A DNA stretch of 64,000 nucleotides from positions 992,001-1,056,000 of the forward strand of contig JAKULF010000007.1 of NCBI GenBank assembly GCA_022661535.1, read 5' to 3'. The stretch comes from Eutypa lata. Lineage: Eukaryota > Ascomycota > Sordariomycetes > Xylariales > Diatrypaceae. Shown here in pieces: positions 33,633 through 46,258 of this stretch (position 1 is the first letter of the stretch; each line of letters begins with the position of its first letter). The notes beneath the pieces were generated by a model. That model was given only the letters and a program-made list of their open reading frames with translations, was not told where the DNA came from and made no database searches. Position numbers and translations under genes: made by a program.

Positions 33633-35282
33633 TGGGACAAATATATTATGTCTAGTTTAGAAAGCATCTATCTAGGTACCTTGTCCACATATCATCTGCC
33701 TTCAGGCTGTCTCAATTTTCGTTCATTCTAAGGTGTTCGGCCGGCAGTCCTATTAGTCTATGACTGTTATCTATCTACTGTTGCTACTTCCCAATAGCTT
33801 TACAAAGCGCAGGCCGCCTAGCTAGGGGGTAAGAGTGCCCTCGTTTTGAACTATCTAGCCATATCACGCACCGCACTACCGTATGTCAGACACCTGCTGT
33901 CAGACTGCTAAACAACCTGCTGCTTGAACCTCCTGCTAAACCACAAACTCTTCCAAAATACGCACTGCTAGACTATCCACTACTTATTAGTTCGCTAGCT
34001 AATCCGTGTGTGGCCGTCACTTTGCATTGCGCTGGCTCGCCTCGCGGGCGTCTAGAGGCCTCTAGTATACAGCGGCAGGCATGCGGCGGGGACAGGTTCA
34101 TCGCGCGCGTAGCGCCCACCGTCCCATGGAGATCTCACCTAAAACATCGAACCAACACTACAACAAAAATGAGGGTCGCGGCCCAATCATATATCGATGG
34201 GAAAATGGGAAGAGCAGAAGACCGACCAAAGAAAATCTCAAGTTCGTATCACACAACAAGGGCACAGATTATGAGGAGGAGGGATGATGAGACCCTCCGC
34301 CAACTATGCCACCAGATGTAACCCCCCGCTTACAGATGTATGCACTGGTAGATCCCGCATATACTTCATTTATTGTACTACGCTCAGCCGCAATGCTGCT
34401 TATTTTTGACTGGGTAGGCAGAGATCTGCAGCTGCTCGCGCCCACAGCATACTAGCCTGTTTTCTTTTATTAAAAACCCTATCAGCCTATCTGGCTATCT
34501 GCCTTACCAGTAGGCATTATGCATCTGCATTAACTAGTGGGCGAGAAAGGTGGCGGGTGGTTTACCGAGACCAGCGCCCAATAGCCCCTATTGCTTTTTG
34601 ACGAATACATATAATGATGTAGGTTATAGATAAATACTACTCCTACCCCCATATGCTACGCGTATCTCCACACTCTTCCCATATTAGGTCCAGAGCCTTG
34701 TTCTGGCGACTCGCTGCAATGGAATAAGTGACAGGGGTCAACTTTCAATTCGCAGTATAACTTGCAGCGCGAGGGAAAACCTTGCCTCAGTTCTCAGACC
34801 GCCGTATTTTGTACTTTCTCCGTCGGACTTCGATATTACGACTTCGTGGAATACGAAAGATAAACCTATCAACTTTACTATTTGACCGGAACAACTACAT
34901 GATGCGTTTAAGGCTTCATGCATGGTCGGATTAATCGTATGTGTAGCTGACTATTAGCGAATATAAAATCTGCTCCACTGTAAGCTTGGAAGTTCATGTA
35001 GTAATTCGATGCATACACATATGACAATTTAACCAATGAAGGTTATGTACATCTGATCAAGCATGCAACTCATAACGGCAAATGTCGAGACCTAGTTGTA
35101 GCTGTCTACCAATCAACTACAATTCGTTCATACCCCGCAAGACTTCTCGGATAATGTTTAACTTTACTATACTTATTTAAAAAAGCTTGATATATAAGGC
35201 AATTAATGTCGAAAGTAATATGGCCCCCTTATCTTCTTCAACTTTCCTTGCCCTTCATTAGCATTTTACTGATAGCAAAAAG
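33633..35282. other. Intergenic, 1.65 kb
   Basis: No gene is supported. A 103-codon frame at 34010-34321 and an overlapping 68-codon frame have basic, low-information translations without a recognisable domain. The right end holds a TATA-like sequence for the next gene. Confidence 0.4.
35191..35198 (+). promoter_or_regulatory. TATA box of the CorA-like gene
   Basis: TATATAAG lies about 90 bases before the ATG at 35283, preceded by an A-rich tract and followed by a CT-rich leader. This is a standard arrangement for a fungal promoter. Confidence 0.5.
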
Positions 35283-37715
35283 ATGCAGTCCAATACCACG
35301 AAATCGGAAATCGTTGAACTTTTAAAGACAATCAAAAGCCTCAGCGAGAGACAAGAGACCTTGATTACTCTCTTAGAACATCGCATGAACTCTCACCGCC
35401 ATGGCGACAAATTCGTTCGCCACTCTACCAACAAAGATATCAATCGTCGTTCCCGCAAACCTGTGAACCGTCGTCCCAACAAACCTGTCAACAGTCGCTC
35501 CAATAAACCTGATCTGGCTGACATGGGTATAATCGAAAAGGTGACCGACCCTTACCTATATAGGGACCTATATGAGGCCAAAAGGAGAGGTGAACATATT
35601 AGGACCTTCATCAATCCTGGGAATTGGAAGTACATGGACCCTTCCAAAACGTCTCAATACCTAGGTACTTTTCAAGGATTCCTCACTGCCTTTCAAATCG
35701 AAGGGCTTGGTTATTCGGACGAAGGCAACAACATTGACAACTTCATCCGTGACCGCTCGAAACCAAGTGCAAATCTACAAGATTTATGCTCAGTCATTCT
35801 TTGTTGGGGAATTCATAGAGATTCGACTGACCAAGCGAAACGCCAACTTGGCTGCGAGACTGTGCAAGACAAGTGGGGAAAAAATACTATCAATGCAGTT
35901 CCATCGTCGACAGAATTGGACATTCGCGACTACAATCTCTACTACAAAATCGATGATGGCGATACTTTGGGCGAGAGAGTTCCGTACCCTGTTAATTGTT
36001 CTTCTACAACTAATTGGTGCGTTTGAAGATCCCCAACATACCTAGACGAAAGGAAGCCTCTAACCAATAACAGGGTTGTCCGTTTGCGCTCACGTATCAT
36101 AGATCTTCCTGCCCTGGCGATACTCCTGTCTAATCTAAGTGGCCCTTGGATTCCACGCCGGGATCTGACACCGATGCCATTCCTCACATTTGACCCGCCA
36201 ACCATAGGGTGTGATAGCCCTGACAATACATACTCACCCGATCTTGCAAAAGGAGCTGTTGGGTTCCTTTTGACATTCACAGGGCCGTGGCCTGAAGGGA
36301 CCACGAGAAACATGCAACAACACTGGAGGATTCTACAGTTCACGACAGGCACAGACCTAGTAAAGCAGGGATATGATATACCCGACAGCAATTTCAAGGA
36401 AAAAGTGAATAGAGGGACCGAGGGTCACAATGGCATTTTCTGTGACCGAGTCATCGGCTCACTTTCGCAGCTAGATCAGACCATCCGATACATCAAAGAA
36501 GTAAGGCTCTCGGCAGTAGTTGTTGCTGACGTGAAGCCGATTGTGCCTAGCTTTAATATTTTTCGGCTCTCAGATTTTGTTTCTCTAGACAGAGCCTATT
36601 CTTTTTTGGGCTCAAAAGATTGGACGGAGGCTGGGATGAAGGCTGGAAAATATTACAAAGGCATAACTATTTTCCAGATGATCCTATATCAGTCCTTGCA
36701 TCAGTGGGCTAGTGGCTGGTCAAACTTCCTTGCTGAACTCGACAGGGCAGTAACTATCAAGGTATGTGCTCAAAGAATTGTGTTCGCAACCAAAGTCTAT
36801 ATTAATACGTATTTTCACATTCAGCCTGAGGATATCCTCAACCATGAAAAAAGAAACGAACTCATGCTCGACGATAGAGAGCTGAAGAAATCTGACCTGT
36901 ACTTTGAGGCCTTACAATTGCTTCGATATATGACTTAATGGATTGACCAGAGCGAGGAGGATATTGCGAAACTACTCAAGGATTGGGAAGAACAAAAACG
37001 TCAAGGGAGGACGAGTTTTGTGATCCTTTCATTCGCGTTAGTTTGAGGGATTCACTTCTTGTCGATGAGTTGGCAGTGTCCGGAAATTGGGAGATCATAA
37101 GAAGCAAGCATCGCTTTTTAGTTGAGGGCCTGTTAAAGGATATAAACAGGAGAACTGAGGATATAAAGAGTTTGCGGGATGGTGTAAGTTATACAAAGCC
37201 CATATGATCCTGACAACTTATCAAATTAGATTTTGGACATTTTACTGATGAAAAGTAGTTGTTCAACGCGACCTCCGTCGGCGAAGCCACTAAAAGCGGT
37301 GAACTAAGTCGATACATCTACATATTCACGATTGCAACTGTCTTCTATCTTCCAATCAGTTTCGTTTGTGTAAGTACTACCTGAACGGGTAATGAAAGGT
37401 TTCGAAGGTGGTTGCTAGGAGTAAAGTTACTTACCAATTTAGACACTTTACGGAATGCATATGTTCGACAGCGGTGACCAGGGAACGAATAAGGTGTCAT
37501 TCGTTATATCTATGGTCATGATATCGGTTGGGACATACGTTCTTTTGTTTGGGTTCTGGTTAAATGATAAACGACAACATGGTGGGTTGGAGAGGCCGCG
37601 GATGAAACCAGATAAGGTGAAAAGTCCAGTCCTGGAACGAAAGGGGCGGTGGATAAAAGTAAGCAAAACGGAAAGCCCTGTCCTTGAAGTAAAGCAAGGT
37701 GATGAAGCTGTATAA
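35283..37715 (+). pseudogene. CorA-like membrane protein gene, interrupted
   Basis: The N-terminal ~245 residues contain a coiled coil and basic repeats of NRRxxKPVN type (about residues 50-75). An intron at 36019-36074 restores TTNWVVRLRS, and a second (36763-36825) restores AVTIKPEDIL. Downstream, SLRDG|LFNATSVGEATKSGE leads into two transmembrane helices (YIYIFTIATVFYLPISF and VSFVISMVMISVGTYVLLF) separated by LYGMHMFD, the fungal variant of the CorA GMN pore motif. Two lesions interrupt it. An in-frame TAA at 36936-36938 sits where the family has coding sequence, consistent with CAA to TAA. A one-base shift lies near 36990-37010, since the frame of KLLKDWEEQ differs from that of NWEIIRSKHRF. 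It was probably a divalent-cation channel relative, and now likely makes a truncated protein without its membrane part. Confidence 0.62.
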
Positions 37716-39163
37716 GTACCCATGGGCTTATGGGAGGTTCCACCGCAGGCCCTACCCGCTTCCTAAAAGGATGTAAAATCCGGCTTGTGAGGCACCCTCA
37801 AGCCCACAGGTAAAGTTTTATAGAAAGTGATTATATTTTGCTCTATTACTTAAGCATTTCTTCGTATAATAATAACACAACATCCCCCCGTGACGGCAGG
37901 GACACAGTAAGTGCTCGAGTCTTTATATTACGTACACATATGTACGTTCATACAAGACTGCACAGGCTGTGCCGGCCGTAATGAGCGGAGGCCCTACGGC
38001 CGAAGCTAGCATAGGTAGTGACAGACCTACAGACCTACTAGTCACGTACAAACGAGGTAAGGAGGACAACAGAAATTGAATGTACAGGTTGAAAAACTCA
38101 AAAGCCATCTTTTTGTTGTTCTTCTTATTTAACTCAATGATTCCAAATCTTGACGAAGATTGAGTCATCTATGAACATGTCACGGATTAAACAAAGCGGT
38201 CAAAGACGTCAAGTACTGCCTCCGATCAGGATAGGCAACTGTCGCATTCAAAATTGCCCTATATTTACTCTGCTACAGCTCTGAAGAAGAAAAGGAAGAA
38301 AAGAGCCCTTTTGGAGGAGGGTCACCCCTCCCCTATATACACCAGGGTGGTGGAGCCACTCCACCCCCCTAGACCAGGGTTTTTTACTGTGACAGCAACA
38401 CAGCTCAAGATATGCACCGTAATATATATTTATGCTTGAAGGTTATTGTCAGGTTTCACCATCTTATAAAGTAGGGATTTAACCTACACATCTTAAATTG
38501 CTTTACATGCTGTACAACATTCGCATGCCCTTGACTGGAGGTCAACAAGGCCACTTATATCGACTGGAACTATCACGTGATAATTACTGATGAGGTATTG
38601 AGTATTATAAAAATAAACACCAAGTTGTCCAATCACATATTACATTAAGTTCACCCTAATAATGAGACCTTTTTATATCATGTAAAGCGAAATGAACGAG
38701 GTTTTAACACCATCATGAATTATATTACTTCAGAGACTTGATGATGGGCCATTTGACAACAACGGCTAAGATGTAAGGAGTAATTTGAATTCATAAAATA
38801 ATTACCTCAGGTGCGAAAACATCATGCTATGGTGCACAAATATATGGTGGCACTTGTACGACCACTTCCTAGGTAGCTATGATGCCACTTGCTAAACATC
38901 TGCCTAGGAGATATGGTCACCTGGCTAGCGGTAACACCTCATCCCTTACATATACTTAGAAAACCTCATGAAAAATTCAAGTTAACAGACTCCACTCCAC
39001 AAACATAACCACTCTTCGTCAAAGTCCATACTATTCCTAGAGAATGTTGGGAGCCTTATAGACAACTGTAGTGTTATTGTTGCAACGTAGCTAAACTACA
39101 TCACCACTTCCACTGCATCCTGTATTGATATAGGCCGATAAACATAGCGGTTGATACGGCGAG
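37716..39163. other. Intergenic, 1.45 kb
   Basis: No gene found on either strand. The DNA becomes AT-rich after 38500. Confidence 0.45.
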
Positions 39164-40599
39164 ATGACTTCCACCCTTGCGCTTGTCCTTGGGTCTGTGG
39201 GTGCAGCCTATGTATCTCTTTCCGCCCTCCTTCATTTCACACAGGACTCGAAGGAGCCGCCTGCGATCGAGACTACGATACCATTCAGTAGCCCATTGCT
39301 CGGTCTCATCCCGGGCATGCAAAGGTTCTTTGTGAAGCTAAGGTCAGCCCTCTCAGATTTGCTCATCCACGGATAGCACCAATCTGCGCCCTACCCATAA
39401 TTATGAAACTTACAGGTGTTTCCTGTGATTAGAGACAAGTATGGCCTCCCAATCTACACCTTGCGCATACCGGGCCAGCGTATTTACGTCGTCAACCTTT
39501 GTGCCATCCACGCACCCAGCTCTATCCCCTGGCCCTGGACTCGATGCCATCATCGGTGCATCAACCCGGCATATCTCGGATTCTCTGGCGAAGCTGAGTC
39601 GCAATGGCCCAACGACGGTGGAGCTGTTCTCTTGGGTCCGTAGGGAGTTATTCATGGCCACGACAGAGTCCATCTACGGACCAAAGAACCCGTTTCGAGA
39701 TCCTGCTTTGGAGGAAGCTTGGTAGTATGTCCAAGCCCCTGACTAGCCTAGAGGCAACCCTTGGTTGGCAAGTGTAATTAACCCAGTTCCTTATTAGCAC
39801 TTTTGAGCCAAGCATTATGATCCACATGCTCAAAGCGTGGCCTAGCATCCTAGCGCGCAAAAGCCTCCACGCGCGAGAAGAGCTCCTCATTCCCGCCTGC
39901 GAAAAGTATTTCGCCGAAAACAGCCACCAACAGGGCTCTCTCCTCGTCCAGTGCCGCTACAAGCACAATACAGACCATGGTCTGCGAGGCAGAGACATAG
40001 CAGCCACTGAGGTCGGCCAGATGGTGGCATCTCTAACCAACACGGTGGCGAGCGCGTTCTGGATGGTCTACCACATTTTCTCTGATCCCGTGGTCCTCAA
40101 CGAGTGCCGGGCAGAGATAGAGCAGCTGGTGCAGGTAGACGATAATGACATCCACACCGTGGACCTGGCCAAGGTCAAGTCTTTATGCCATATTCTCCTC
40201 TCGACATGGCAGGAGACCTTGCGCTACGTGCACATCGGCGTCTCTGCCAGAGTCGTAATGAAGGACATCATGTTCGACAATGAGTACCTCTTGAAGAAGG
40301 GTGCCACCGTTATGACCGTCACTCCTGTCCAGCACACCGATGCGTCAGTGTGGGGCCCAACGGTTGGTACCTTTGACCACCGCCGATTCCTCCAGGGGTC
40401 TGGTGAAAAACGCATAAACCGTGCTGCGTTCCGCTCGTTCGGCGGCGGCTCGGTACTCTGTCCGGGGCGTCACTTTGTCAGCACCGAAGTCTTGTCGTTT
40501 GCGGCTCTTCTATTGCTCCGCTTTGATCTGAAGCCCGTAACCAAGAATGGCAAGGGTGTGCAGATCGCGGCTGAAGATGTTACTGGGAGCGGGAATTGA
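39164..40599 (+). pseudogene. Cytochrome P450 with a frameshift in exon 2
   Basis: Exons 39164-39342, 39433-39721 and 39798-40599. The N terminus has a membrane anchor (TSTLALVLGSVGAAYVSLSALL). The first splice gives KLRDKYGLPIYTL, a typical P450 start. Exon 3 has the helix I region (VASLTNTVASAFW), ExxR in WQETLRYV and the haem-binding loop FGGGSVLCPGRHF with its Cys ligand. In exon 2 the sensible reading moves from one frame (RIPGQRIYVVN) to the next (LDAIIGASTRHISDSLAKLS) at about 39500-39540. The exon lengths also fail to add up in phase unless one base is gained or two lost there. The helix I Thr motif is weak (no clear AGxxT). The substrate class is not inferable. If the indel is a sequencing error, this is an intact ~425-residue P450. 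Confidence 0.68.
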
Positions 40600-41571
40600 G
40601 TCAGTGGGTATTCCTACAACTGCTAGAGTAGTTTACGACAGTAACCATGCCTGCTTTTGTATCGACTAGATAGTTAATACCTGGCCCTTTCATCACTAGA
40701 TACGGATTCACTAGCCCTATGAATTTGTACTGGTAATTTGCATGAAGGCATACTGCGTGCGAAAAGGCTGAACATATACGGTGGTGATATTTTGTAGGTA
40801 TTTTCCGCCTGGGTATTCAAATGTCACCTCCAGTATTACATTCTTAAGGCATTTAAATATCACTGTTAGCATATTTGGATTATATTAATAATCTAGCTTT
40901 TGGCTACATTCCTCGTGAGACGTTGAGGTCGACTTGTACGCCAGTGCAGTGGTAAGGGGCACGAGCGTGGAGCTAGGCAGTGATGAGGTTAGATGATTTG
41001 CTGCCGATGATGGACTTTTCACTATTTATGAGACGGCCATTGCGATGTCGCATCTGGGTGCTAGCATTGTCGAGGCACGGGAGATCGTCGGTCTAGGCGT
41101 ATGTACGCAGGCCTCACCATCCTGCGTGACACGGGCTCCCTATCTCCGCCGCCAACGCGTACGCGGCTATCAACGAGGGTATGGTTGGCGGGCAGCGCTT
41201 CGAGCTCGTGCACCGGTAGAAGAGGTCTGATGTCTGTGTCTAAAACGCGGCACTTGCTAGGGGCCTCGTGTGGGCAATCTCAGACAGCGGCGGGTGTAAT
41301 GCCAATATCGCTCACGCGGCGCTGGTCGTCGAAGAGAAGTGATCCGCATCGCCATTAGCGATGTGCACAGCCGGCGCACATGAGCCTGGCCACGCTGTGG
41401 GTGCTGGATGGGACTGCTGGGGACAAGGAAGATGGGCAGGGAGATGGGCAGGGAATTGAAAGGTGTGTCTCGGGAAATAGCGTGTATATATCGCGACTGA
41501 ACCGGTTTACGGCGAGCTTTTACGCCCGAGGGTACGGTGTTGATCCTATATAATTACTATGAGCCTGATAA
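40600..41571. other. Intergenic with a possible coding relic
   Basis: Around 41090-41350 the GC content rises and short stretches read sensibly on the plus strand (for example AANAYAAINEGMVGGQRF and ANIAHAALVVEEKVIRIAI), but in shifting frames and with stops. This looks like the remains of an old gene of unknown family. The rest is AT-rich without features. Confidence 0.35.
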
Positions 41572-43665
41572 TCATGACGCCGCATCGGCCGGTGCAGCGA
41601 CCAGGCTGAACTGCCCACCAGTCCCGCACCATTTTAATTGCTTGCCCTTTCCGGCCGCGCCAGTGATTTTCTCTGCGACGTTAGTATCGTCTTCAGAGGC
41701 GATACCAAGCTGGCCCATCGACCCAAATCCTGACCCAAACGCCTGTCCCTCGGTGTTAATAAAGATGGTGTGGCCCGTCGCACAGCTCACGTGAGCAGCC
41801 GTGCCGATGTTGGTGACCGGGATGGGGCGCAGACAAATACGGGGAAGTCCACGATCATCACGGCGGGTGAGCGTCTCGTCTTGAAGTTGTTCGGCGTTCA
41901 ACTCAACCCCAAGCTGGCCCCCGTCAATGCGGCCCCAGACGAGGCACTGGCCTCCAGCGGTAATCGCAGCAGAATGGTCAGCACCGCCACTCAAGACAGT
42001 GACGCCCTTGCCTCCCAGGTCTGGAATCTTCATTGGATATGGTAGGCAAATATTATCACTTCCTGCGTCCTTTGCAAAGCCAGCTTGCCCGTAGCGATTC
42101 AGACCCCAAGCCCAGACATTGTCCTTCTGGTCGATTGCAAAAGAGTGGTCGACACCGGACGCCACATACTTGGCTTTATTGCGACGTAAGTTGACACGTT
42201 GGGGCTGGAAGCTCTCTAGTAAGCGCTGCTTGTACTGGCGACTTTCGAAGAGGTGGTACCCGAGTTGGTTCTTCTGGTTGACACCCCAGGCCCATACGTT
42301 GCCGGCCTGGTCGAGCGCAATCGCGTGGTTGGATCCGCATGCCACTTGCACAATGTTCTCAAGACCGGGAATGAGAGATGGTCGATGTCGCACTTCGACG
42401 AGCTCATTGCCGGTAAAGAAAAACCGAGGATTGGCTTCGGCATCCTATTATATGTTGATTAGAACCGATGAAGCCATAGACTAGTAACTCACAATATACG
42501 CTGCTTACCAAGAAGGTGCCCCATCCATACACAAGGCCAGTGTCGGTGAGAGCAAAACTACAGCTATCGCCAGCTGCGACTTGCACAAATGAAGTTCCAG
42601 GGGGGAAGGAGTCGGCTGGGACTTGCGCCGGTGTGGACTCAGCAGGGTTGAGCTGCTCATCTTCATCATCGGACTCTGCATCAACATCACGCAGGCCCCC
42701 ATCCCACGTGGTGTCCCTTCCGAGGGCACCTCGGTCATTCACGCCCCAGGTGACTATCTTATTGTCGTATGTTAAAGCGATTGTATGCATGCCACCGCAG
42801 TCAAGCTGGACAACATGAAAGGCGTTTGGTGCGCTCCCATCCAGGAACGGGTTGACGAAAGGACGAGGCTTTTCTTTCAGCTTCGGTCCAAGGCCGAGCT
42901 CGCCGCACTCGCCGCTCCCAAATGTAATGACTTGGAGCACCTGTGTAGGCGCCTTGTTGATGACAGGTAGTGGAGTAGAGCGAGACCCTTCGACTCTTCC
43001 GCCTTTCTTCGCCGGGGCAACCTTGGCTTGTTTCGTGACAGCAGCTGCAGACGTCTGAGTGTCCTTCGATCGAGCCGACCCATCTTGATCCGGTTTGGAT
43101 TTGGCTAGCTTGGCTCTGCGAGGTGCTGTCCTGCTTTCCGCGGCAGTGTCAACCTCGAATTTGCGCTTTCTCGACGAGCTTGCCGTAGTAGACCCGTTCA
43201 CATTAGAAGGCACCGATTTTAAACCATCTGGTGCCACAGTCGCGTTAGCATTCCTGAATATTACTTTAATAATTGAAGCCCTCGACTTGTAATATCATGT
43301 ATCTATATGTACAAAGGTGGTGGTCAAAAGTTAAAGGACTAGTGGTCCCAAGTACCATTTTGGGGAGTTTAGGTGGTTAAATGCCCTTGCATTACTAAAT
43401 ATATTCCCCTTTAGAGGCTCCAGTTTATCATTAATCTGCATGATGAGTGCATTCTAGTGAACAATGCGCTAATTGGCCTTATTCCCAAAGTACACAGTTT
43501 TATTTAACTCATTCATACTTTGAAGTTAGGTAGGTAGGGGCGAATTGTCGATGAGTCCTCTAACTTTTGACCGCTGTAGATAGAAGTTCAGGGATGGAGC
43601 TTACCGCGTGGTTGTCTTGGAGGAACCTTGGCGGGCTGGCCCTTGTTATGTTTCTTTGGGGGCAT
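41572..43665 (-). CDS. RCC1-type Ran guanine nucleotide exchange factor
   Basis: Exons 42509-43253 and 41572-42444, with a phase-0 intron between GWGTFL and DAEANPRF, plus a probable first exon at 43605-43665 (MPPKKHNKGQPAKVPP). The junction of that first exon with the second does not close in phase in my reading, so another small exon or a different donor may exist. The ~80-residue N terminus is basic and Ser/Ala-rich with KRK and KKGGR clusters, as expected for a chromatin-bound nuclear protein. Seven RCC1 blades follow: ITFGSGECGELGLG, IVTWGVNDRGALGRD, VYGWGTFL, VWAWGVNQKNQLGY, VWAWGLNRYGQAGF, CLVWGRIDGGQLGVE and AFGSGFGSMGQLGI. The protein would charge Ran with GTP for nuclear transport and mitosis. 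An essential single-copy gene is expected here. Confidence 0.9.
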
Positions 43666-44609
43666 CGTAATTATGGAAGGTATCCAGCGATTTCTCAAAG
43701 ATAAAATCAACTTTTTGTATAAAGGATGTAAATTCAGATACGCAATAGACAAGTCCCTAATTATACCTTTGACTTCTTTGTTCGCGTCTTAGTTACAGAG
43801 GGAAGAAACATTGTCAACGCGTGATGTTGGGCCTGAGTGGGGCCTGTTCTGATCAACATTGAAGTTAGTTAGTTAGTTGGTTACATGGATAATTAACTGG
43901 CTATTACGTAAACTGGTGGGGAAGGTATTTACCGGATACCTGGAATGAACATTCATATTTCGGCCGAATCATGGGTATTGGCTGTATCAAATGATATTGA
44001 GGTTCGAGCTAGGTTTTTGTCGCTTTGCAGATAATTCCTTGACCGCATTGAATCTCTTCATCTCGAGATCACAATATTCTCGTTTTTACAATTCTTCCAT
44101 TAACTTTGGCATAGTATCGATCGACTCAGGGTAGTCATCCTAATGTCTGCAAAACTAATTCTAACAAAACTTCGGATGGAGGGCTAAGGTGGCGTAGTAG
44201 ATTGGTGTCTTTGAAAGAACAGTCAGAATATACTCGGTTTGCCATATAATAGAAAGGATAATCCGTTAATCAATGCAATATTGTGAATCATAATACAGTC
44301 AGGGCAATTATCAAAATCCACCTGGAATCACAACATTGCTAACATTCACTCTGTCATTTAATTGTATCACAGTGGGGTACATAATGAAGATGCTTCGCAA
44401 ATGCATGTAACAAACAGTCGTAATCACGTGCCAATCTTGCCATATCATAACCTCAAACGTATATATATATGTTTGTATTTTCCGTGAATTACCTACGCCA
44501 GCAGAAAACCACTCCACCTTCTCCTTCACTTCTACCTTCTATCGACTCATATTCCTATCACATTCTTAACTCCACAAACTCGATTATCGATCCTCTTCCC
44601 TCAATAATT
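43666..44609. other. Intergenic upstream of mini zinc-ribbon gene
   Basis: No gene. It contains the RCC1 promoter (leftward) and, at 44460-44600, a CT-rich stretch typical of a fungal 5' UTR leading into the small frame at 44610. Confidence 0.45.
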
Positions 44610-44702
44610 ATGCCTTCCGAAATCGTCGAGTGTAAACACTGCGGGGCTAGTGTGTCTAACACACAGGCTGAGTGCCCAAACTGTGGGAAAGCACCTCACT
44701 AG
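44610..44702 (+). CDS. 30-residue zinc-ribbon micropeptide
   Basis: A very short open frame that begins at ATG 44610 in a CT-rich leader context and encodes a single ribbon with two knuckles, CKHCG and CPNCG, spaced by 12 residues. The knuckles cover almost the whole protein. The two CxxC pairs, the hydrophilic linker (ASVSNTQAE) and the tail KAPH fit a zinc-ribbon of the kind found at the ends of larger proteins. A longer frame begins at 44469 with an N-terminal extension without obvious merit. No downstream exon could be found that would extend it. It may be a stand-alone zinc-binding micropeptide or the end of a gene with unseen upstream exons. Confidence 0.5.
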   Translation: MPSEIVECKHCGASVSNTQAECPNCGKAPH

Positions 44703-45032
44703 ATACTTGGTATCCTGGCACTTATTCTGAAATGAAGCTGGTGCTCACATGCTTTGGGTATAGCGGATCACGAGGCACTGGCACCAATGCAGCATCCGCT
44801 CGATCTTGACTACGCAGGAAAAGACATCGGAGCTAGGCGGGGAAAGGGGGGCCTATTGATTTTATACCTAGCGACATCAATTGACTGCTCGATTCATGAT
44901 AATACTGTTCTGTATGATATGATACTACATAGAAGGTCGATGGGTGGATGACTAAATCATACATGGGGAAATTCACTCGCCACGTAGTTAAGATACGTAG
45001 CCTGCGTGATATCCGTGTTTTACTCTTCACAC
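44703..45032. other. Intergenic, 330 bases
   Basis: Spacer between the zinc-ribbon frame and the 3' end of the dioxygenase gene. Nothing recognised. Confidence 0.45.
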
Positions 45033-46258
45033 TCATGTTGTCTCCTCCGAGTATGTTGGTCGCGTATCAAAGATGGTATCAGCAGTTGTCTTCTCCAACT
45101 CCTCATCCGTGTACCATTGTGCTTGGACGTCTACACTGTCTCCGCTATTATCCAAGAAGAACTTCCGTTGTGACAACGGCAGATGCACACTCATATTGTA
45201 GTTTGGATGGTATGGGCTCTGCGTTGGCTGTTAGACGCTACCATGTTTGCAATACGAATAGATATAGCATGGGACTACAAACCTGATATCCCAAAGCTAA
45301 CATGACACGGTGTTTATCACTGTCATTAGGCATACCGGCATGCCAGGTCCTGAGATCCCGGATCATGATATCGCCTCTGCAGCAGGCCGGCTGGATAGGC
45401 GGGCGTACTTGGCGCCGTTTCTCCCTCACTTCATCCAGGATAGGGGGGATCCGGCCCCCAACCAAAGTCGTGGGGTACGGCTTGATATCTTCTGGGGTGC
45501 TGGCGATCTGCTGATCTAGGTATGTCGTGTGAGCATGAGACCCGAGCCAGAACTCAGTCGATCCATTCTCGACGCTGAAGTCGCACAGAGGGATATTGGC
45601 GATGAAGTAATAGGGGAACAGTGGATGGTCGAAGCTGCTGTCCTTGTGTGCTGGTTGCCGCTTCCCCCCTGTATTGGCGAGGGCGGTGTTGGCAGTCAAC
45701 CAGTTCCAGACTGGCTTTGGACCAAGGTAGCTATGGGAGGTTCACATGTCAGACGATACGTCGTACGCTGGAACATAACACTTGAGGGTGCGGTGCTCAC
45801 GCATTTGCAACCTGCAGAAGGTACGAGTTGAAATATACGTCTTTTTTGAGGTACTCAGGATCCGCAATAGGGGGTCTTTGAAGAATATTTGCTTTTTGCG
45901 TTCGATCAGCTCCCCGTCGCTTGTAGTTTTAGATATATATGCATGCGAACTCACACTTCACTCCGTGGTTGTACTGCTGAGCGGGGTCGCTTATCCTCCG
46001 ATCGGCGTCTTCGCACATTTTGGCATTGAACTTTTCGATGATATCAACGGGAATAACATTCTTCAGGACGACCAAGCCATCTTGGTTCAAAGCACCCAAG
46101 ATCTTCGCGAGCGTCTCATGCGAGTATTTACCCTCTCGCCGGTCCTCATCCGTCAGTTGAATTGATTCTACGTCATTGCTATTCCCAACAGTAACCGCCG
46201 TTTCAATAGTTTTTACCGTCATTTCAATTGTCCTTGTCTGTGTTCCTTGATTAGACAT
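45033..46258 (-). CDS. Phytanoyl-CoA dioxygenase (PhyH) family protein
   Basis: Four exons, 45955-46258, 45801-45891, 45283-45730 and 45033-45218, give 342 residues with agreeing phases. The PhyH fold is marked by DGLVVLKNVIP near residue 70, ANAYLGPKPVWNWL, the first iron ligands in PAHKDSSF (HxD), the family motif NIPLCDFSVENGSTEFWLGSH, and the distal His in LRTWHAGMPN followed by the Arg in KHRVMLALGY. The C-terminal exon carries LPLSQRKFFLD and a Tyr/Glu-rich tail. Such fungal enzymes use Fe(II) and 2-oxoglutarate, and some act in secondary metabolism (for example meroterpenoid steps). The substrate is not evident and no backbone enzyme is nearby. No peroxisomal targeting signal is seen at the C terminus (EETT). 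Confidence 0.88.

Noticed and set aside
36894..36950. Intron removing the stop in the CorA-like gene
   Set aside because: Possible donor GTACTT is weak and the covered sequence matches expected coding for the family, so a true stop is preferred.
39164..46258. Secondary-metabolite cluster (P450, FAD monooxygenase, PhyH dioxygenase)
   Set aside because: No backbone synthase, prenyltransferase or pathway regulator lies in the window, and RCC1, a housekeeping gene, sits between them.
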